Source: Paracrocinitomix sp040880585 (GTDB taxonomy: Bacteria; Bacteroidota; Bacteroidia; Flavobacteriales_D; Crocinitomicaceae). Taken from it: DNA of 64,000 nucleotides. Where the stretch lies: the NCBI GenBank assembly GCA_040880585.1, contig JBBDID010000019.1:86010-150009 (forward strand). The letters are read 5' to 3'. Of this stretch, positions 51,526 through 61,709 are shown piece after piece. Both the position numbers and the translations under genes were made by a program. The notes beneath the pieces are model-generated. The model saw nothing but the letters and a program-made list of their open reading frames with translations, made no database searches and had not been told where the DNA came from. The stretch's first letter is position 1; the number at the start of each line of letters is the position of its first letter.

Positions 51526-52563
51526 ATGGATAAACGAACAGAGTTAAAAGAAATAGGTGAATTTGGCCTCATTGACAGGCTGACCGGCGATACAAAAATG
51601 CATCATAAATCTACCGTAGTAGGGGTGGGAGATGATGCAGCAGTAATTGATGTGGGAGATAAGTATATGTTGATCACAACTGATATGTTGGTAGAAGGAA
51701 TACATTTTAATCTGATGTATACGCCTTTAATGCATTTGGGATATAAAGCAGCAATTGTGAATTTTTCGGATATCTACGCCATGAATGGAGATGTCAATCA
51801 AATTACTGTTTCTATTGCTTTATCTAATCGGTTTTCTGTAGAAGCAGTGGAAGAGATATACAAAGGAATTCATAAAGCTTGTGAATTGTATAAAGTAGAT
51901 TTGGTAGGAGGAGATACTACTTCTTCTACCTCGGGTTTAATCATTTCCATTACTGCAATTGGCGAGGTAGAGAAAAAAGAATTGGTTTTACGATCTGGTG
52001 GAAAAGAAAATGAATTGCTAGTGGTTAGTGGTGATCTTGGCGGCGCATTTATGGGATTACAAATCCTGGAAAGAGAAAAAGAGGTATATAAAGATAACCC
52101 CGATATGCAACCTGAACTGGAAGGTGTAGATTATATCCTTGAACGACAATTAAAACCCGAAGCACGTAAAGATGTGATTCATTATTTAAAGGAATTAGGG
52201 GTAAAACCTAGCAGTATGATTGATATTTCTGACGGACTGGCTTCTGAAGCACTTCATTTATGTGATAAAAGTGGGCTGGGGTGTACGCTATATGATGAAA
52301 AGCTGCCCATTGATCAGGAAACTCATAACAATGCACGGGATTTTAATCTGGATGCCAGTACCTGTGCCTTGAATGGAGGAGAAGATTATGAATTACTTTT
52401 CTCGGTAAGCCAGTCAGATTTTGATAAAGTAAATGGCAGTGAACACATGACGATTATTGGACACTATACCGATAAAGGAAGCGGATGTAATATTATTGAC
52501 AGAGGCGGACAAAGCATTCCTCTCACTGCACAAGGGTGGAGTCATTTTCAACAAAACGATTAG
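51526..52563 (+). CDS. thiL: Thiamine-monophosphate kinase ThiL
   Basis: 345 residues from the ATG at 51526 (MDKRTELKEIGEFGLIDRLT); the longer version would need a TTG at 51508. Motifs: VGVGDDAAVID, TDMLVEGIHF, LVGGDTTSS, MIDISDGLASEA, GGEDYELLF. It makes thiamine diphosphate from the monophosphate. Complete. Confidence 0.94.
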   Translation: MDKRTELKEIGEFGLIDRLTGDTKMHHKSTVVGVGDDAAVIDVGDKYMLITTDMLVEGIHFNLMYTPLMHLGYKAAIVNFSDIYAMNGDVNQITVSIALSNRFSVEAVEEIYKGIHKACELYKVDLVGGDTTSSTSGLIISITAIGEVEKKELVLRSGGKENELLVVSGDLGGAFMGLQILEREKEVYKDNPDMQPELEGVDYILERQLKPEARKDVIHYLKELGVKPSSMIDISDGLASEALHLCDKSGLGCTLYDEKLPIDQETHNNARDFNLDASTCALNGGEDYELLFSVSQSDFDKVNGSEHMTIIGHYTDKGSGCNIIDRGGQSIPLTAQGWSHFQQND

Positions 52564-52664
52564 TGTCAAGTCAAGCTTAAACCTACGGGTAATCCAGTGT
52601 GTCTTTTGAGATGTCTCTGCGTTCCAAAAAAATCACCACACCAGATAAACAAAAAATGTAAACA

Positions 52665-52702
52665 CAAAAAAAGCCGTCTCCTGATTTTGAGACGGCTTTT
52701 TG
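52665..52702. terminator. Bidirectional intrinsic terminator
   Basis: AAAAAAAGCCGTCTC pairs with GAGACGGCTTTTT around CTGATTTT. It lies between the convergent thiL and the giant T9SS gene and can serve both. Confidence 0.92.
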
Positions 52703-52719
52703 GTTGGTTGAAATTTATT

Positions 52720-55700
52720 TTATAATCCCGAATCTACAATATGGGTAAACCCTTGCCCGCTAAACGCGGTGCCATCTGTAGCAACTCCTTGGTAGTGGTA
52801 GTAGTAAATACCATCAGGAAGTGGGGATCCACTCATATCGGTTCCGTCCCATTCATCTGCAATGTCATTCATGATATGTACCGTGACACCCCATCTATTT
52901 ACAATAACACACTCAAAAGTAGCGACTCCCTGAGCCCAGTGGTTAAAAGTGAAAAAGTCATTATCACCATCATTGTTTGGAGTAAAGACATTTACCGGTT
53001 TAAAGATGAGCGGATCATAGATGATCATCTTTTGACAACTGGTGTCCACACATCCATTTTTATTGATGGCAACCAAACAAACATCATGTTCTCCTGCACT
53101 GGTAAAACAGGTGTCAAATACTTCATAATAGTCATCAGATATTTGCCATCCAACACTTGGATTACTTGGGTCATGACTTAAATTCCAAAAGAAAGTTGTA
53201 TCAGCATTTGGGTTGAAAGGATTAGCAAAACCGGTTGAGGTATTGGTAAAGGTAATGCATACTTCAGCGGTTCCTTCGTACAATCCATCTGTTAAAAATT
53301 GTGGAGAATCTACATCAAATGAAGCCTCAGGGTTCAATGAATCTAAAAGTAAGGTGTCAATAAATTGACAACCATTAGCATCAGTGATCACAATTTTGTA
53401 ATCTCCGGGATTCAAACCTCCCCAGGTTGAGTTAGTTGAAGTTGCCCCGGTTCCCAGATTTGTCCATAGGTAAGAATAACCCGGTGTTCCTCCACCACCT
53501 GCTACAAAAACAACTCCATTTCCGGATTGATAACTGAATTGTCTGCAATAAGCCTCTTCAGAACCTAATTGAGTAGTAATTAATTCGTCTGGATAAACAA
53601 TGTCGAAACTAAATGTTTTATCGCAGCCATTCTCATCATTGATGGTAAGTGAATACTGTCCAGTCCCTAGGTGATTAATCCATTCAGCTCCTAATCCGTT
53701 TGGAATTGCTGATGGATTAGGGTTCCAGAAATAAGAAATCTGATCATACCCTCCGGTGTAGTTGTAAACGGTATCTACTTCAGCATATCCGGTTGGGTAT
53801 CCATAACAAAGCGGTTGTTCTATAATAAGGTCAATATCCAGCTCTCCCGGATCGTCAATGAAAATAGAATCTTCTTCATAACATCCCATATTGTCTTCTA
53901 CTGAGGCATAATACCATCCTTCGGGTAAAGTATTTGCAGTATTGGTAGTACCGCCACCATTTAAATTCGTCAAGGTTGAATCCCAGATATTGATAGTGTT
54001 TCCACCATTACCTCCACTGATATTTACAGTTACTGAACCGTCAGAAAACTGATAACAGGTAGGGGCATTCGACAACCAGTCGATCACCAATTCATCCGGT
54101 TCGTAAATATCAAATAGTTGAGACCATGCACATCCTTCCTGATCTGTTACAGTTACAACCCATTGACCGCCAAATAAATTATCTTGTTCGCTAAAACCAC
54201 CTGCTGAGACAGTTTCAGAATCGTAAAGTCCTGTGGTGTGAGTCCAGGTAACATCATAAGGGGCGGTAATTCCACCGTTAATATTGTTTACATAAGCGCC
54301 GCCTGAATTATCTCCAAAACAAGTGACGTCTCTTAAACTATCTACAATCCAGTTTGCAGTGACAGCATTACTTCCCAAACCAACTGTTACAGCCGTATCA
54401 ACGGTACATCCATCAGTATTTTCGACGTTCAGGAAATAGGTAATTCCTCCATCTAAGTTGGCAAATGAACCATTATTTTGTGGGCCAATAGTATTTCCTC
54501 CACCAATTAAGGTATATGACCAGGTAGGGTCATCCGGTAAGACATCAATTGATCCTAAAGTTCCCGGTTGACCCGGACAGTTTGTGGCATCTGTTATTTG
54601 AATATCAGTTAAGGTAATGGTTCCCATTTCAACTTTTACAGAGTCAGTAACATCATAACAACCGTCATTGATGGTAAGGTAGTACCAGGTCAACGTATTA
54701 GGACTTACTGAAATGTCTTCTGTTGTTTCACCCGTAGGTTGCCAGTCATACGTCAAAAGGGTTGGATCGTATGGATTGTTTACCGTGGCATCAATCAATT
54801 GCACCTCATTTGGACAGATTACGTAGGTGTTTTGATCAAATAAAATGGTAGGCTCAGGTGCAGGGGTGAGTGTGACATCAACTGTACCTGTTGAGGGTTC
54901 TCCACAAGCGTCTACTACATCTACCGTATAGGTAGTTGTTCCAACAATATCTCCAGCTACCTGAATGGTTTGTCCGGTGCCGGATGTCCCCCAGTCATAG
55001 GTAAATTGAGGCACGCCCCCATCAGTGGTGGCAGTGATATCAACGGTAGGTGTCGCACAGTCAAGGAGAACATCACTCGTGACAACATTATATGGCATGG
55101 GGTCAGTAATCTCAACCGTTGCAAAAGAGGTCACCGTATCTCCGCATGCATTGACAATTTCAACAGTAATTGTTACGGTTTCTATTCCTTCAGCCATAGC
55201 GTCACCAATTGGCACAATATAAAACTGAACGGTATCTTCACCCGGTAAAAAAGTCACATTTCCATTCAAAAACGGATAATCTGTGCCATTCGTTGCTGTT
55301 CCTCCAATTAGATAGGTGATGTCAAGTGTGTCAGTAGTTGTAGGCCTGATAAAAGAAACAATTGCTGAATCACAAGCTTCTGTTATCGCAGCCGAACCTG
55401 TTGCAGAAGCAATTTCAACCTGAACCCCATTAGAACTGAAAGAATTGGCTTCTAAAAAAACCGCAGAATCAAATGATTGATCACCGGCATCACCAATCAC
55501 TAATTTTATGTGGTAAGTTTGACCACATTGTACAGAGGCTGCTGCTTGAAGTGTGGTTGTGTGGGCATCATATTGTAAGTCGGGAGAGCCCGGAGGGTTG
55601 TCTACTAAATAAGCACAGTTAGTACAAGGTCCCGTATTGGAAGATCCATTATTTAAGTTGTTCATGGTAACCGGTAAAGTAGTTCCGGGGACTATGGCAA

Positions 55701-56268
55701 TGTTTTCTCCTCCATTTTGAAATGGTCCGGCAAACCCTGGACCTGAAATAATAAAGCCAAATCCATCATTATATGAAGAAGTAGAATATTCGTGATATTC
55801 TTCAGAAGCGAAAATATAGTTGAAAACAATTGAGTCACCGTCCGGAACAAAATCAAATTCAAGAATCGCCTCATTATTCATAGTATAAGGAGAGCCAATC
55901 TGAGCCAAATCCGGATCATTTGGATCTGTTGCTACACCATTATTGTCAGTAGCAGAACCTATATCATTTGGACCAATAGCCAATGTTACATTTCCGGTTC
56001 CTAAAATCAAACCCTCTGTAATGGGAAAAGTAGTAGTTGTCGCATCAAAATAACCCACCTGTGTTTGGATCGATTGGGCTAAAGGAACGGAGTTGTTAAA
56101 TTCCACATTACTCACAATAACTCCAGTCCCTGTTAGTACATTTTGCACTAACTGCTCTGGTGTTTGGGTGGTGTTATCTACAACTATTTGTGAGTTGGAG
56201 GTAAAACTGAAAAGGAAAAAAAATCCGGTTAAAAGTAGTGTTTTCGTAGTATTCATGGTATTCTTCAT
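52720..56268 (-). CDS. Giant T9SS type B surface protein with choice-of-anchor L domain
   Basis: About 1182 residues from ATG 56268 (MKNTMNTTKTLLLTGFFFLF); upstream in-frame ATGs at 56328 and 56289 and downstream at 56256 are alternatives. N-terminal domain: VVDNTTQTPEQLVQNVLTGT, TEGLILGTGNV, EFDFVPDGDSIVFNYIFASE, as in 'choice-of-anchor L'. Then a Calx-beta-like segment (TATNGTDYPFLNGNVTFLPG), Ig-like repeats with CFGD/CYGY, and a type B sorting end: VFTPNNDGDNDFFTF, VNRWGVTVHI, LPDGIYYYHYQG. Likely adhesion or biofilm function. Confidence 0.87.
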   Translation of the reverse strand: MKNTMNTTKTLLLTGFFFLFSFTSNSQIVVDNTTQTPEQLVQNVLTGTGVIVSNVEFNNSVPLAQSIQTQVGYFDATTTTFPITEGLILGTGNVTLAIGPNDIGSATDNNGVATDPNDPDLAQIGSPYTMNNEAILEFDFVPDGDSIVFNYIFASEEYHEYSTSSYNDGFGFIISGPGFAGPFQNGGENIAIVPGTTLPVTMNNLNNGSSNTGPCTNCAYLVDNPPGSPDLQYDAHTTTLQAAASVQCGQTYHIKLVIGDAGDQSFDSAVFLEANSFSSNGVQVEIASATGSAAITEACDSAIVSFIRPTTTDTLDITYLIGGTATNGTDYPFLNGNVTFLPGEDTVQFYIVPIGDAMAEGIETVTITVEIVNACGDTVTSFATVEITDPMPYNVVTSDVLLDCATPTVDITATTDGGVPQFTYDWGTSGTGQTIQVAGDIVGTTTYTVDVVDACGEPSTGTVDVTLTPAPEPTILFDQNTYVICPNEVQLIDATVNNPYDPTLLTYDWQPTGETTEDISVSPNTLTWYYLTINDGCYDVTDSVKVEMGTITLTDIQITDATNCPGQPGTLGSIDVLPDDPTWSYTLIGGGNTIGPQNNGSFANLDGGITYFLNVENTDGCTVDTAVTVGLGSNAVTANWIVDSLRDVTCFGDNSGGAYVNNINGGITAPYDVTWTHTTGLYDSETVSAGGFSEQDNLFGGQWVVTVTDQEGCAWSQLFDIYEPDELVIDWLSNAPTCYQFSDGSVTVNISGGNGGNTINIWDSTLTNLNGGGTTNTANTLPEGWYYASVEDNMGCYEEDSIFIDDPGELDIDLIIEQPLCYGYPTGYAEVDTVYNYTGGYDQISYFWNPNPSAIPNGLGAEWINHLGTGQYSLTINDENGCDKTFSFDIVYPDELITTQLGSEEAYCRQFSYQSGNGVVFVAGGGGTPGYSYLWTNLGTGATSTNSTWGGLNPGDYKIVITDANGCQFIDTLLLDSLNPEASFDVDSPQFLTDGLYEGTAEVCITFTNTSTGFANPFNPNADTTFFWNLSHDPSNPSVGWQISDDYYEVFDTCFTSAGEHDVCLVAINKNGCVDTSCQKMIIYDPLIFKPVNVFTPNNDGDNDFFTFNHWAQGVATFECVIVNRWGVTVHIMNDIADEWDGTDMSGSPLPDGIYYYHYQGVATDGTAFSGQGFTHIVDSGL

Positions 56269-56407
56269 TATTTTGAATATTGGTCTCATTGTTTCTAAGA
56301 CCCGTTTAAATCTCAAAAGGTTGCACAAGTTAAAAAATTTTTGAAGATACTGATCAGGTCAACAATTAAACAATTCGTAAATTTACGGTTTGATTAAAAA
56401 AAGATGG

Positions 56408-57817
56408 ATGGTAGAAACTTACATAGCAAAACATAAAGACAGATTTTTAAATGAATTAATTGATCTACTTAAGATCCCCAGTATAAGTGCAGATTCAAAA
56501 TATGCCGGTGATGTTAAAAAAATGGCTGAAGCACTCGCTGAAAAACTAAAAGAAGCAGGTGCTGATACCGTTGAAATTTATCCCACAGCAGGACACCCAA
56601 TTGTATATGGAGAGAAAATAGTGGATTCCGATTTACCGACAGTACTTGTGTATGGTCATTATGATGTGCAGCCACCAGATCCACTTGAGTTATGGGATTC
56701 TCCACCCTTTGAACCGGTGATCAAAAAAACCGAAACCCATCCTGAAGGTGCCATATTTGCCAGGGGAGCATGTGATGACAAAGGACAGATGTATATGCAC
56801 GTTAAAGCATTTGAAGCCATGTGCAAAACAGATTCATTAGCATGTAATGTGAAATTCATGATTGAAGGTGAAGAAGAAGTAGGTTCTGAACACCTGGAAG
56901 GATTTATTAAAGAACATACGGATAAACTTAGCGCCAATGTTATACTCGTTTCTGATACAGGAATCATGTCTAAAGAGACACCTACTATCACTACGGGTCT
57001 TAGAGGTTTGAGTTATGTTGAAGTTGAAGTGACGGGTCCAAATCGAGATCTCCATTCAGGGCTTTACGGAGGCGCTGTGGCTAATCCGATTAATATTCTT
57101 TCAAAAATGATCGCCGCATTGATAGATGATGAGGGAAAGATAGCTGTTCCGGGTTTTTATGATCAGGTAGCATCCATTTCAAAAGAAGAAAAAGAATTAA
57201 TGGCCAACGCACCTTTTTCAGAAGAAGCCTATTGCAAGGCAGTTGGAATTAAAAAAACACATGGAGAAAAAGGGTATACTACACTTGAAAGGGCTTCTAT
57301 CCGACCAACTTTAGATGTAAATGGGATTTGGGGGGGCTATACCGGTGAAGGAGCAAAAACCGTGATTCCTTCAAAGGCGTATGCTAAAATATCTATGCGT
57401 TTAGTGCCGAATCAGGATCACCACAGAATCACCCAACTATTTAAAACCTATTTTGAATCGATTGCTCCTGAAAGTGTAACCGTAAAAGTACAACCACATC
57501 ACGGAGGAGAACCCGCCCTTACACCGGTTGATTCTATTGAATATCAGGCAGCCAGTAGAGCTATGGAAGAAACTTTTGGAAAAAAACCAATACCTTTACG
57601 ATCTGGTGGTTCAATTCCTATTGTGGCTATGTTTGAACGCTTACTTAAAGTGAAAACGGTTTTGTTGGGATTTGGCCTGGATTCTGATGCAATTCACTCA
57701 CCAAATGAACATTATGGTTTGTTTAATTTTTATAAAGGAATAGAAACAATCCCATATTTTTTTAGAAATTACGCACAATTAAATGAAAAAGTAAACAATG
57801 AAACACTCATCTCTTAA
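56408..57817 (+). CDS. M20 family dipeptidase
   Basis: 469 residues from the ATG at 56408; an in-frame TTG at 56390 is less likely. M20 metal site features: VYGHYDVQPPDPLELWDSPP, ARGACDDKGQMYMHVKAFEA, MIEGEEEVGSEHL, and HSPNEHYGLFNFYKG at the end. Cytosolic zinc dipeptidase/carboxypeptidase, similar in layout to carnosinase-type dipeptidases. The stop overlaps the next gene by 20 bases. Confidence 0.93.
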   Translation: MVETYIAKHKDRFLNELIDLLKIPSISADSKYAGDVKKMAEALAEKLKEAGADTVEIYPTAGHPIVYGEKIVDSDLPTVLVYGHYDVQPPDPLELWDSPPFEPVIKKTETHPEGAIFARGACDDKGQMYMHVKAFEAMCKTDSLACNVKFMIEGEEEVGSEHLEGFIKEHTDKLSANVILVSDTGIMSKETPTITTGLRGLSYVEVEVTGPNRDLHSGLYGGAVANPINILSKMIAALIDDEGKIAVPGFYDQVASISKEEKELMANAPFSEEAYCKAVGIKKTHGEKGYTTLERASIRPTLDVNGIWGGYTGEGAKTVIPSKAYAKISMRLVPNQDHHRITQLFKTYFESIAPESVTVKVQPHHGGEPALTPVDSIEYQAASRAMEETFGKKPIPLRSGGSIPIVAMFERLLKVKTVLLGFGLDSDAIHSPNEHYGLFNFYKGIETIPYFFRNYAQLNEKVNNETLIS

Positions 57818-58319
57818 CCATTTATTGATTATACTAATAAGTTGTTTGACATTTGTAACAACTAACACTCTGGCCGTAGAAAAGGAAAAAAATCCGCTTT
57901 CAACTTCTTTTGAAGAGATAGAACTTAAAGCCATGAAAGATTTTTCTGTGGAAAAGAAGAACGGAAAGATGCATATCGGCTTCAATTATGTGATCAAGAA
58001 TCCAAATAAAATGGCAGTAGTTATTAAACCTTCTTCTTTGTTTCTTACAATTGCCGATCAGGGATGTGGTTGGGTAAGAATCGAAGAGAAAATAAGAATT
58101 AAAAGAAAAAGTGAGGGAGAATACCGCTTTATGATGGTAGGAAACACAGAAAATTTTGTAAAAAGTGCATTTTCATCCGTTTGGGGATTGCTCACAGGTA
58201 ATGGGATTGATTTTAATATTAAAGGCAAGCTAAATGCCGGAATATTTTTGTTCAAAAAGAAATGGAAGATGGATTATACCTATAAAATGACCAACGAAGA
58301 ATTCATGTCCTTCTTTTAA
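57798..58319 (+). CDS. Exported protein, LEA type 2-like
   Basis: 173 residues, signal peptide at about 1-26 (LIILISCLTFVTTNTLAVEK). FNYVIKNPNKMAVVIKPSSL recalls LEA14/WHy-type domains, in which a 'NPN' step follows a beta-strand. Weak similarity by eye only. Overlaps the M20 gene end by 20 bases, so the two are coupled; ddl follows 26 bases later. Confidence 0.65.
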   Translation: MKHSSLNHLLIILISCLTFVTTNTLAVEKEKNPLSTSFEEIELKAMKDFSVEKKNGKMHIGFNYVIKNPNKMAVVIKPSSLFLTIADQGCGWVRIEEKIRIKRKSEGEYRFMMVGNTENFVKSAFSSVWGLLTGNGIDFNIKGKLNAGIFLFKKKWKMDYTYKMTNEEFMSFF

Positions 58320-58345
58320 GAGGGAATAATCCTATATTTACTTAT

Positions 58346-59326
58346 ATGAAAAGAAAAGTGGCTGTAGTCTACGGTGGGTATTCCTCAGAAGTTAAAATTT
58401 CTCAAAAAAGTGCAGGCACCATTTTTGCCAATCTGGATAAAGAGTTGTTTCGACCATTTCTTGTTGAAATTACTGATAAAAGTTGGCATGTGCATCACGG
58501 TGGTGGTGTGTATCCGATCGATAAAAATAAATTTACTTTCTTGATGGAAGAGGAAGAACGGTCTTTTGACCTCACTTTTATTACCATTCACGGAACCCCG
58601 GGAGAAGACGGTAAATTACAGGCGTATTTTGATATGGTTGGGTTACCTTACACAAATTCAAATGTATTTGCAGCAAGTTTGTCATTCAATAAATGGGCAT
58701 GTAATAGCTTCTTAAGATCATTTGGAATTAAAACCGCAAAAGCTATTTTGATTCGAAGAGGTGAGACGCCAAACCCAATTGAAATTGCAGACGAATTAGG
58801 GTTTCCCTGTTTTGTAAAACCCAATGACGGCGGGTCAAGTTATGGAGTTACTAAGGTAAAAACCTTGATGGAAATGCCGGATGCAATAGCAAAGGCTTTT
58901 TCTGAAGGAGATGAAGTGGTTGTTGAATCTTTTTTAAGTGGAAGAGAAATGACTTGTGGAATGTATGCAGATGAAAATGGAATTCATGTCTTGCCCGTTA
59001 CAGAGATCATTTCTGAAGGAGAGTATTTTGATTACGCAGCAAAGTACGAAGGAAAATCACAAGAAATTACTCCCGCAGAAATATCTGCTGAACTCAATAA
59101 AAGAATCCAGGAAATTTCGAAAAATATCTTCCGAAGATTGGGACTCAAAGGGATTGCCCGTACCGACTTTATCGTAGATAAAAATGAGCAGCCTTTTCTT
59201 ATTGAAGTGAATACAAACCCCGGAATGACAGATGAAAGCCTTGTTCCGCAGCAAATTGAAGCTTACGGCAAATCCCTAACTGAAGTGTTGACCGCTGTGA
59301 TTTCACAGACGATAGCTTCTAAGTAA
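58346..59326 (+). CDS. ddl: D-alanine--D-alanine ligase
   Basis: 326 residues with ATP-grasp fold: VYGGYSSEVKIS (the family's GGxSxE start), ITIHGTPGEDGKLQAYFDMV, FPCFVKPNDGGSSYGVTKV, and EVNTNPGMTDESLVPQQIEA with metal ligands. Makes the D-Ala-D-Ala dipeptide for peptidoglycan. Complete. Confidence 0.95.
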   Translation: MKRKVAVVYGGYSSEVKISQKSAGTIFANLDKELFRPFLVEITDKSWHVHHGGGVYPIDKNKFTFLMEEEERSFDLTFITIHGTPGEDGKLQAYFDMVGLPYTNSNVFAASLSFNKWACNSFLRSFGIKTAKAILIRRGETPNPIEIADELGFPCFVKPNDGGSSYGVTKVKTLMEMPDAIAKAFSEGDEVVVESFLSGREMTCGMYADENGIHVLPVTEIISEGEYFDYAAKYEGKSQEITPAEISAELNKRIQEISKNIFRRLGLKGIARTDFIVDKNEQPFLIEVNTNPGMTDESLVPQQIEAYGKSLTEVLTAVISQTIASK

Positions 59327-59449
59327 TCGCGCCATAATCCCCAGACCAGTTAAACTTGAGGAGTAGCATTTACAACAGAGAAACTATTCCCAATTTTCTT
59401 GTTAATTTTAGGCTCCTGAAATTTGAAAAGGATTTAAATTCAAAATAGA

Positions 59450-61501
59450 ATGACGACATATCAAAATTACGTAAAAGGTGAATGGGTAAGTGGCGAAGGC
59501 GTAGAAACCGAACTGTATAATGCAATCACCGGAGAAAAAATCGGAGAATGTTCATCAAAAGGACTGGATTATGCAGGCATGATGGCTTACGCCCGGGAAA
59601 AAGGCGGAAAAATCCTTCGTAAAATGACCTTTACAGAACGGGGTTTGATGTTGAAAGAACTTGCACTCTTCCTGTTAAAAAACAAGAAAAAATATTACGA
59701 AGTCAGTGCATGGACAGGTGCCACCCGGCTTGATTCCTGGATAGACATTGAAGGGGGAATAGGGAACCTCTTTGCGAATGCTTCTTTAAGAAGGCAGTTT
59801 CCTGACCTTCCTTATCATGTTGACGGAGAAGGTATACCCATGTCAAAAGGAGGCTCATTTATGGGGCATCACATCATGGTTCCGAAAGACGGTGTGGCTA
59901 TCCATATCAATGCATTCAATTTCCCAATTTGGGGAATGCTTGAAAAGGTTGCCGTGAATCTCCTGGCCGGTGTTCCGGCAATTGTAAAACCATCTGAATA
60001 TACGGGATATCTGACCGAAGTAATGGTGCGGGATATCGTGGATTCAAAAATATTACCGGAAGGATCCCTGCAATTGGTGACAGGTCTGGGAAGAGGAATA
60101 ATTGATCATGCAGGAAGCTCCGATACAGTCACCTTTACGGGGTCGGCAGCAACCGGAAAAAAGTTGCAATCTTTACCGCATATTATTGAAAATTCCGTAT
60201 CCTTTAATTTAGAAGCAGATTCTTTAAATGCTGCTGTTTTAGGAAAAGATGCAAAACCGGGAAGCCGGGATTTTGACATCTTTATTAAAGAAGTGCAAAG
60301 AGAAATTACGGTGAAAGCCGGTCAAAAATGTACAGCTGTTAGAAGAATTATCGTTCCGGAAGAATTTACAGAAGATGTTCTAAAAGCATTAGCAGCCCGA
60401 CTTGACAAAAATATTATAGGGGATCCTTCAGATCAATCAGTGAGAATGGGGTCTTTAGCAACCAGGCTTCAGGTAGAGCGTGTTCGGGAAAATGTGGAAC
60501 TGCTAATGAAAGAACAAAGTGTTGTCTACGGTGATCTTGATGAGTTTGATGTAGTGGGTGCCGATAAAAATAAAGGCGCTTTTATGTCTCCGATTATTTT
60601 TATCAATGATGATCCACACAATAAAACCGGCGCTCATAACATTGAGTGTTTTGGACCGGTCTCTACAATCATGCCGTATAAAGATATAGAAGATGCTGTT
60701 GAAATTGCCAAGTTGGGTAAAGGCTCATTGGTTTCTTCTATCGTTACTTCAGATGATGATATTGCCAGAGAATATGTGGTCAATGCGGCAAATATGCACG
60801 GACGTATATTGGTGTTAAATGAAAAATGTGCGGCTGAATCCACCGGTCACGGATCACCAATGCCAATGCTAACTCACGGCGGTCCCGGTCGTGCCGGAGG
60901 TGGTGAAGAAATGGGAGGCGTTAGAGGCGTTAAGCATTATTTGCAAAGAACCTCAATTCAAGGACATCCGCAAACCATCACAACAATTACTCAACAGTTT
61001 CAAGTTGGAGCAGATCAACCCGAAGCAAATCCACATCTTTTTCGACAACATTTTGAAGAACTCAAAGTAGGAGACACCGTTTTTACACATAAATATACGG
61101 TAACAGAAGCCGATATCGTCAATTTTGCGAATGTGAGCGGAGATAATTTCTATGCCCACGTTGATGCAACATCACTGGAAGGAACTATGTTTGAGCAAAG
61201 AGTAGCCCACGGATATTTTGTGTTATCTAAAGCTGCAGGTTTATTTGTAGATCCCAAAAAAGGACCGGTATTACTAAATTATGGAATCGATTCATGTCGG
61301 TTTACAAAACCGGTATACGTTGGGACGACAATGGGAGTGAGATTTACCGTAAAAGAAAAAATCAACCAGGAGAAAAAAAATGATGCAGATGTCGCTAAAG
61401 GGATCGTGAAATTTTTGGTAGATATGTATGATGAAACAGGAGAAACAATAGGTGTGGCAACGATACTGACAATGGTGAAGAAATTAGATCAGGAAGGTTA
61501 G
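59450..61501 (+). CDS. paaZ: Phenylacetate degradation bifunctional protein PaaZ
   Basis: 683 residues. N-terminal aldehyde dehydrogenase (about 1-520): HINAFNFPIWGMLEKVAVNL, FTGSAATGKKL, NLEADSLNAAVL (the general base Glu) and AGQKCTAVRR with the catalytic Cys. C-terminal MaoC-like hydratase (about 545-683): TEADIVNFANVSGDNFYAHV, VAHGYFVLSKAAGLFV. In PaaZ these act on the oxepin-CoA ring and its semialdehyde. The other paa genes are not in the window, but an enoyl-CoA hydratase follows. Confidence 0.93.
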   Translation: MTTYQNYVKGEWVSGEGVETELYNAITGEKIGECSSKGLDYAGMMAYAREKGGKILRKMTFTERGLMLKELALFLLKNKKKYYEVSAWTGATRLDSWIDIEGGIGNLFANASLRRQFPDLPYHVDGEGIPMSKGGSFMGHHIMVPKDGVAIHINAFNFPIWGMLEKVAVNLLAGVPAIVKPSEYTGYLTEVMVRDIVDSKILPEGSLQLVTGLGRGIIDHAGSSDTVTFTGSAATGKKLQSLPHIIENSVSFNLEADSLNAAVLGKDAKPGSRDFDIFIKEVQREITVKAGQKCTAVRRIIVPEEFTEDVLKALAARLDKNIIGDPSDQSVRMGSLATRLQVERVRENVELLMKEQSVVYGDLDEFDVVGADKNKGAFMSPIIFINDDPHNKTGAHNIECFGPVSTIMPYKDIEDAVEIAKLGKGSLVSSIVTSDDDIAREYVVNAANMHGRILVLNEKCAAESTGHGSPMPMLTHGGPGRAGGGEEMGGVRGVKHYLQRTSIQGHPQTITTITQQFQVGADQPEANPHLFRQHFEELKVGDTVFTHKYTVTEADIVNFANVSGDNFYAHVDATSLEGTMFEQRVAHGYFVLSKAAGLFVDPKKGPVLLNYGIDSCRFTKPVYVGTTMGVRFTVKEKINQEKKNDADVAKGIVKFLVDMYDETGETIGVATILTMVKKLDQEG

Positions 61502-61617
61502 TTGATTGGTTAATTAGAACTTAGTTGGCCGTCGCTAAGGCCAGCGCACTTTTAAATTATAAAGACAAAAAGTGCGGTGGATCGAGAGCCGACCAACTAA
61601 TTAATTACTCAACCAAC
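61501..61617. repeat. Long imperfect palindrome after paaZ
   Basis: GTTGATTGGTTAATTAG at the left and CTAATTAATTACTCAACCAAC at the right are inverted, and inside them GTTGGCCGTCGCT matches inverted AGAGCCGACCAAC (10 of 13), then CGCACTTTT and AAAAGTGCG form a perfect 9-base stem. This could end transcription or be a small mobile element. Confidence 0.55.
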
Positions 61618-61709
61618 AATATAAAACGAAATGAATTAATTTAAACGAAACTTAAAATAGAAGCAAGACCATCTTGGCTCTTGATTCTAAAATCTAAAAA
61701 TCTAACAGA

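Noticed and set aside
46068..56268. The two giant T9SS proteins as a duplicated pair
   Set aside because: They share the type B sorting end and Ig/PKD-like parts, but their N-terminal domains (lectin-like and choice-of-anchor L) and repeats differ, so they are not recent duplicates.
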